In this document: piece after piece, positions 62,800 through 64,000 of the stretch
Numbering within the stretch: the first letter of the stretch is position 1
How the letters are laid out: every line of letters starts with the position of its first letter
Origin: Lingula anatina
Taxonomy: Eukaryota; Brachiopoda; Lingulata; Lingulida; Lingulidae
Assembly: GCF_001039355.2 (NCBI RefSeq)
Contig: NW_019775414.1
Coordinates: 677,683 to 741,682, forward strand
DNA length: 64,000 nucleotides
Reading direction: 5' to 3'
Position numbers and translations under genes: made by a program
Notes under the pieces: generated by a model
The model's database searches: none
What the model was told of the DNA's origin: nothing
What the model saw: the letters and a program-made list of their open reading frames with translations, nothing else

Positions 62800-64000
62800 G
62801 TAAGTGCCTGGAAATCCATTTAAGAAACTCTTATCGGTTTCTGACACGCAGTTTATGGGTCGAAATACACATCATAGACCTGTAAGAGGGTTAAAAGCGT
62901 TTCCAAACGTTCGTCATTGTCGCATTGGCGATAGAGCGTATACAGGCTTCTCGCACTGAATGCATGTCTGGTCATCAGTCTTCAAGGTTTATGTCTTTTC
63001 TTACATTCTTCAATCGACCTTTTTTTTTGCAATAAATTTCAGTATGTTGTTGAGAGGATCAAAAATTGATCTATTGATCTATTTTACTATCAAACCAGGG
63101 GTATGTTAAACATAATGAAGATTTTTTTAAAATCTGAAGACAGAATTTCTTATCACTTCAGCCTTGCTAGACTATGTGCAATTTTTCACAATTTATATGA
63201 ATGATCAAAACGTTAGAACCTAGGAATTTCTTCATTTTCTCCTACTTTACATGAGTCAAGCAACTTGACTGCGTGATTGGAAAATCGCTTCAGAAGGAAA
63301 ATGTATAAAATTAACTGACAGTTACGAGACGTTCCGTACTTCTGCTGTTTACTATATACGTGCGTTGATACGTCAAATACACCTGACTGCCGAATATCTT
63401 CCATCTACATCAAAGTGCAATTTTGACCCTGGGCTAACGCATTTAGTGGCTGATGTTTTTGTTTCCTTAATCTTGAACAAACAATTTCCTTTCTCCGGGA
63501 GAAGTAGCTAGCTGCCCAGAAGTTGACCCGCGCCACTTAATAAGGCGAAGTAGATTATGAAAATTGAACTGTTGTTTAAAAGAGCCGGCTTATTATCTAC
63601 ATGGCCATATTAGCTTATCACCTACATGCTCATTTTAGCGAAGATGAGTCTGATGTCATGTGGTGAATGGCGCAAAGAAACTCAGTAAAGATACGTTGCT
63701 TCTTCCAAATGTTTCGGTCTGTTTTTAAAATATAGGCGTTCTGATAAAAGAGATGGATTTCAACACGCTCCACACCTCAACAGGCAGAACACGCTTTTTC
63801 CAGTTTCGCGTGTATACTTTTTTTTTCCTAACCGTTAATAGATATCAATCTGCTTCACGGAGGGTTTATAGTGGGATGCGAACAACTGTCGTGATCTTAG
63901 CATGCATTCAGTCATTTAACGTTTACTACAACGATCCATACACTAAACTGAACTTTAGAGATTTAAAAGGTGGTAAAGTTTAAAGATCTATGGATTATTG

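Larger units (their letters stand above)
50934..64000. other. Gene-poor right end of the window
   Basis: No protein family recognised on either strand. Features found: a 182-bp two-copy repeat (54.6-55.0 kb), a GATCGATC-rich inverted structure (55.3-55.6 kb), a TA tract (60.15 kb), scattered C-runs (56.06, 56.30, 60.99 kb) and two ATG-plus-donor first-exon candidates near 62.1 and 62.8 kb. Confidence 0.55.

Overview
The window is eukaryotic, almost certainly metazoan, nuclear DNA. Genes are split by GT-AG introns, intergenic stretches are long and AT-rich, and microsatellites and short inverted-repeat elements are common. The gene families, the heterozygous-looking duplicate segments and the many TAGGCCTA motifs fit a highly polymorphic marine invertebrate. 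The species cannot be fixed from this sequence alone.

Three gene loci can be built with consistent splice sites and reading phase. (1) Positions 1-16,778 hold a head-to-head pair of paralogs with a dynamin-type GTPase domain. The minus-strand member (exons 1-5, running off the left edge) and the plus-strand member (10 exons, 1,009 aa) share intron positions and phases. The plus-strand member is complete: GTPase domain (GETSAGKS, DSPG, NKWD), helical region, a hydrophobic segment of about 30 residues, and a C-terminal protein kinase domain (Gly-loop, VALK, HRDLKxxN, DVG in place of DFG, APE). (2) Positions 26,148-33,374 encode a small secreted protein of 127 aa in three exons with one textbook EF-hand loop, whose codons are split across the second intron. 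No single open reading frame shows it. (3) Positions 45,674-36,754 (minus) encode a 1,744-aa NACHT/WD-repeat protein of the NWD1/NWD2 family in seven exons. It ends in CSVM, a candidate farnesylation (CaaX) motif.

Three single-base 'n' characters (4,364; 12,412; 22,748) each sit exactly between two copies of the same sequence. This is the signature of overlapping contigs or haplotypes placed side by side without merging. The apparent tandem duplications there (orphan first exon at 4,665-4,973; second copy of the large kinase-gene exon) are therefore probably assembly artefacts.

The rest is gene-poor: 16.8-25.6 kb, 33.4-36.7 kb and 45.7-64 kb. These stretches hold nested fold-back elements (20.3-21.3 kb), two members of a MITE family with CAG..GCGGATCCAG-type ends (29.1 and 46.3 kb), a Harbinger-like MITE with TAA target sites (28.3 kb), long TA/GT/T tracts, a 182-bp tandem repeat (54.6 kb) and a few weak promoter or first-exon candidates. 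A membrane GTPase-kinase pair and a NACHT/WD protein within 30 kb would suit a signalling or innate-immune neighbourhood, but that link is inference only.
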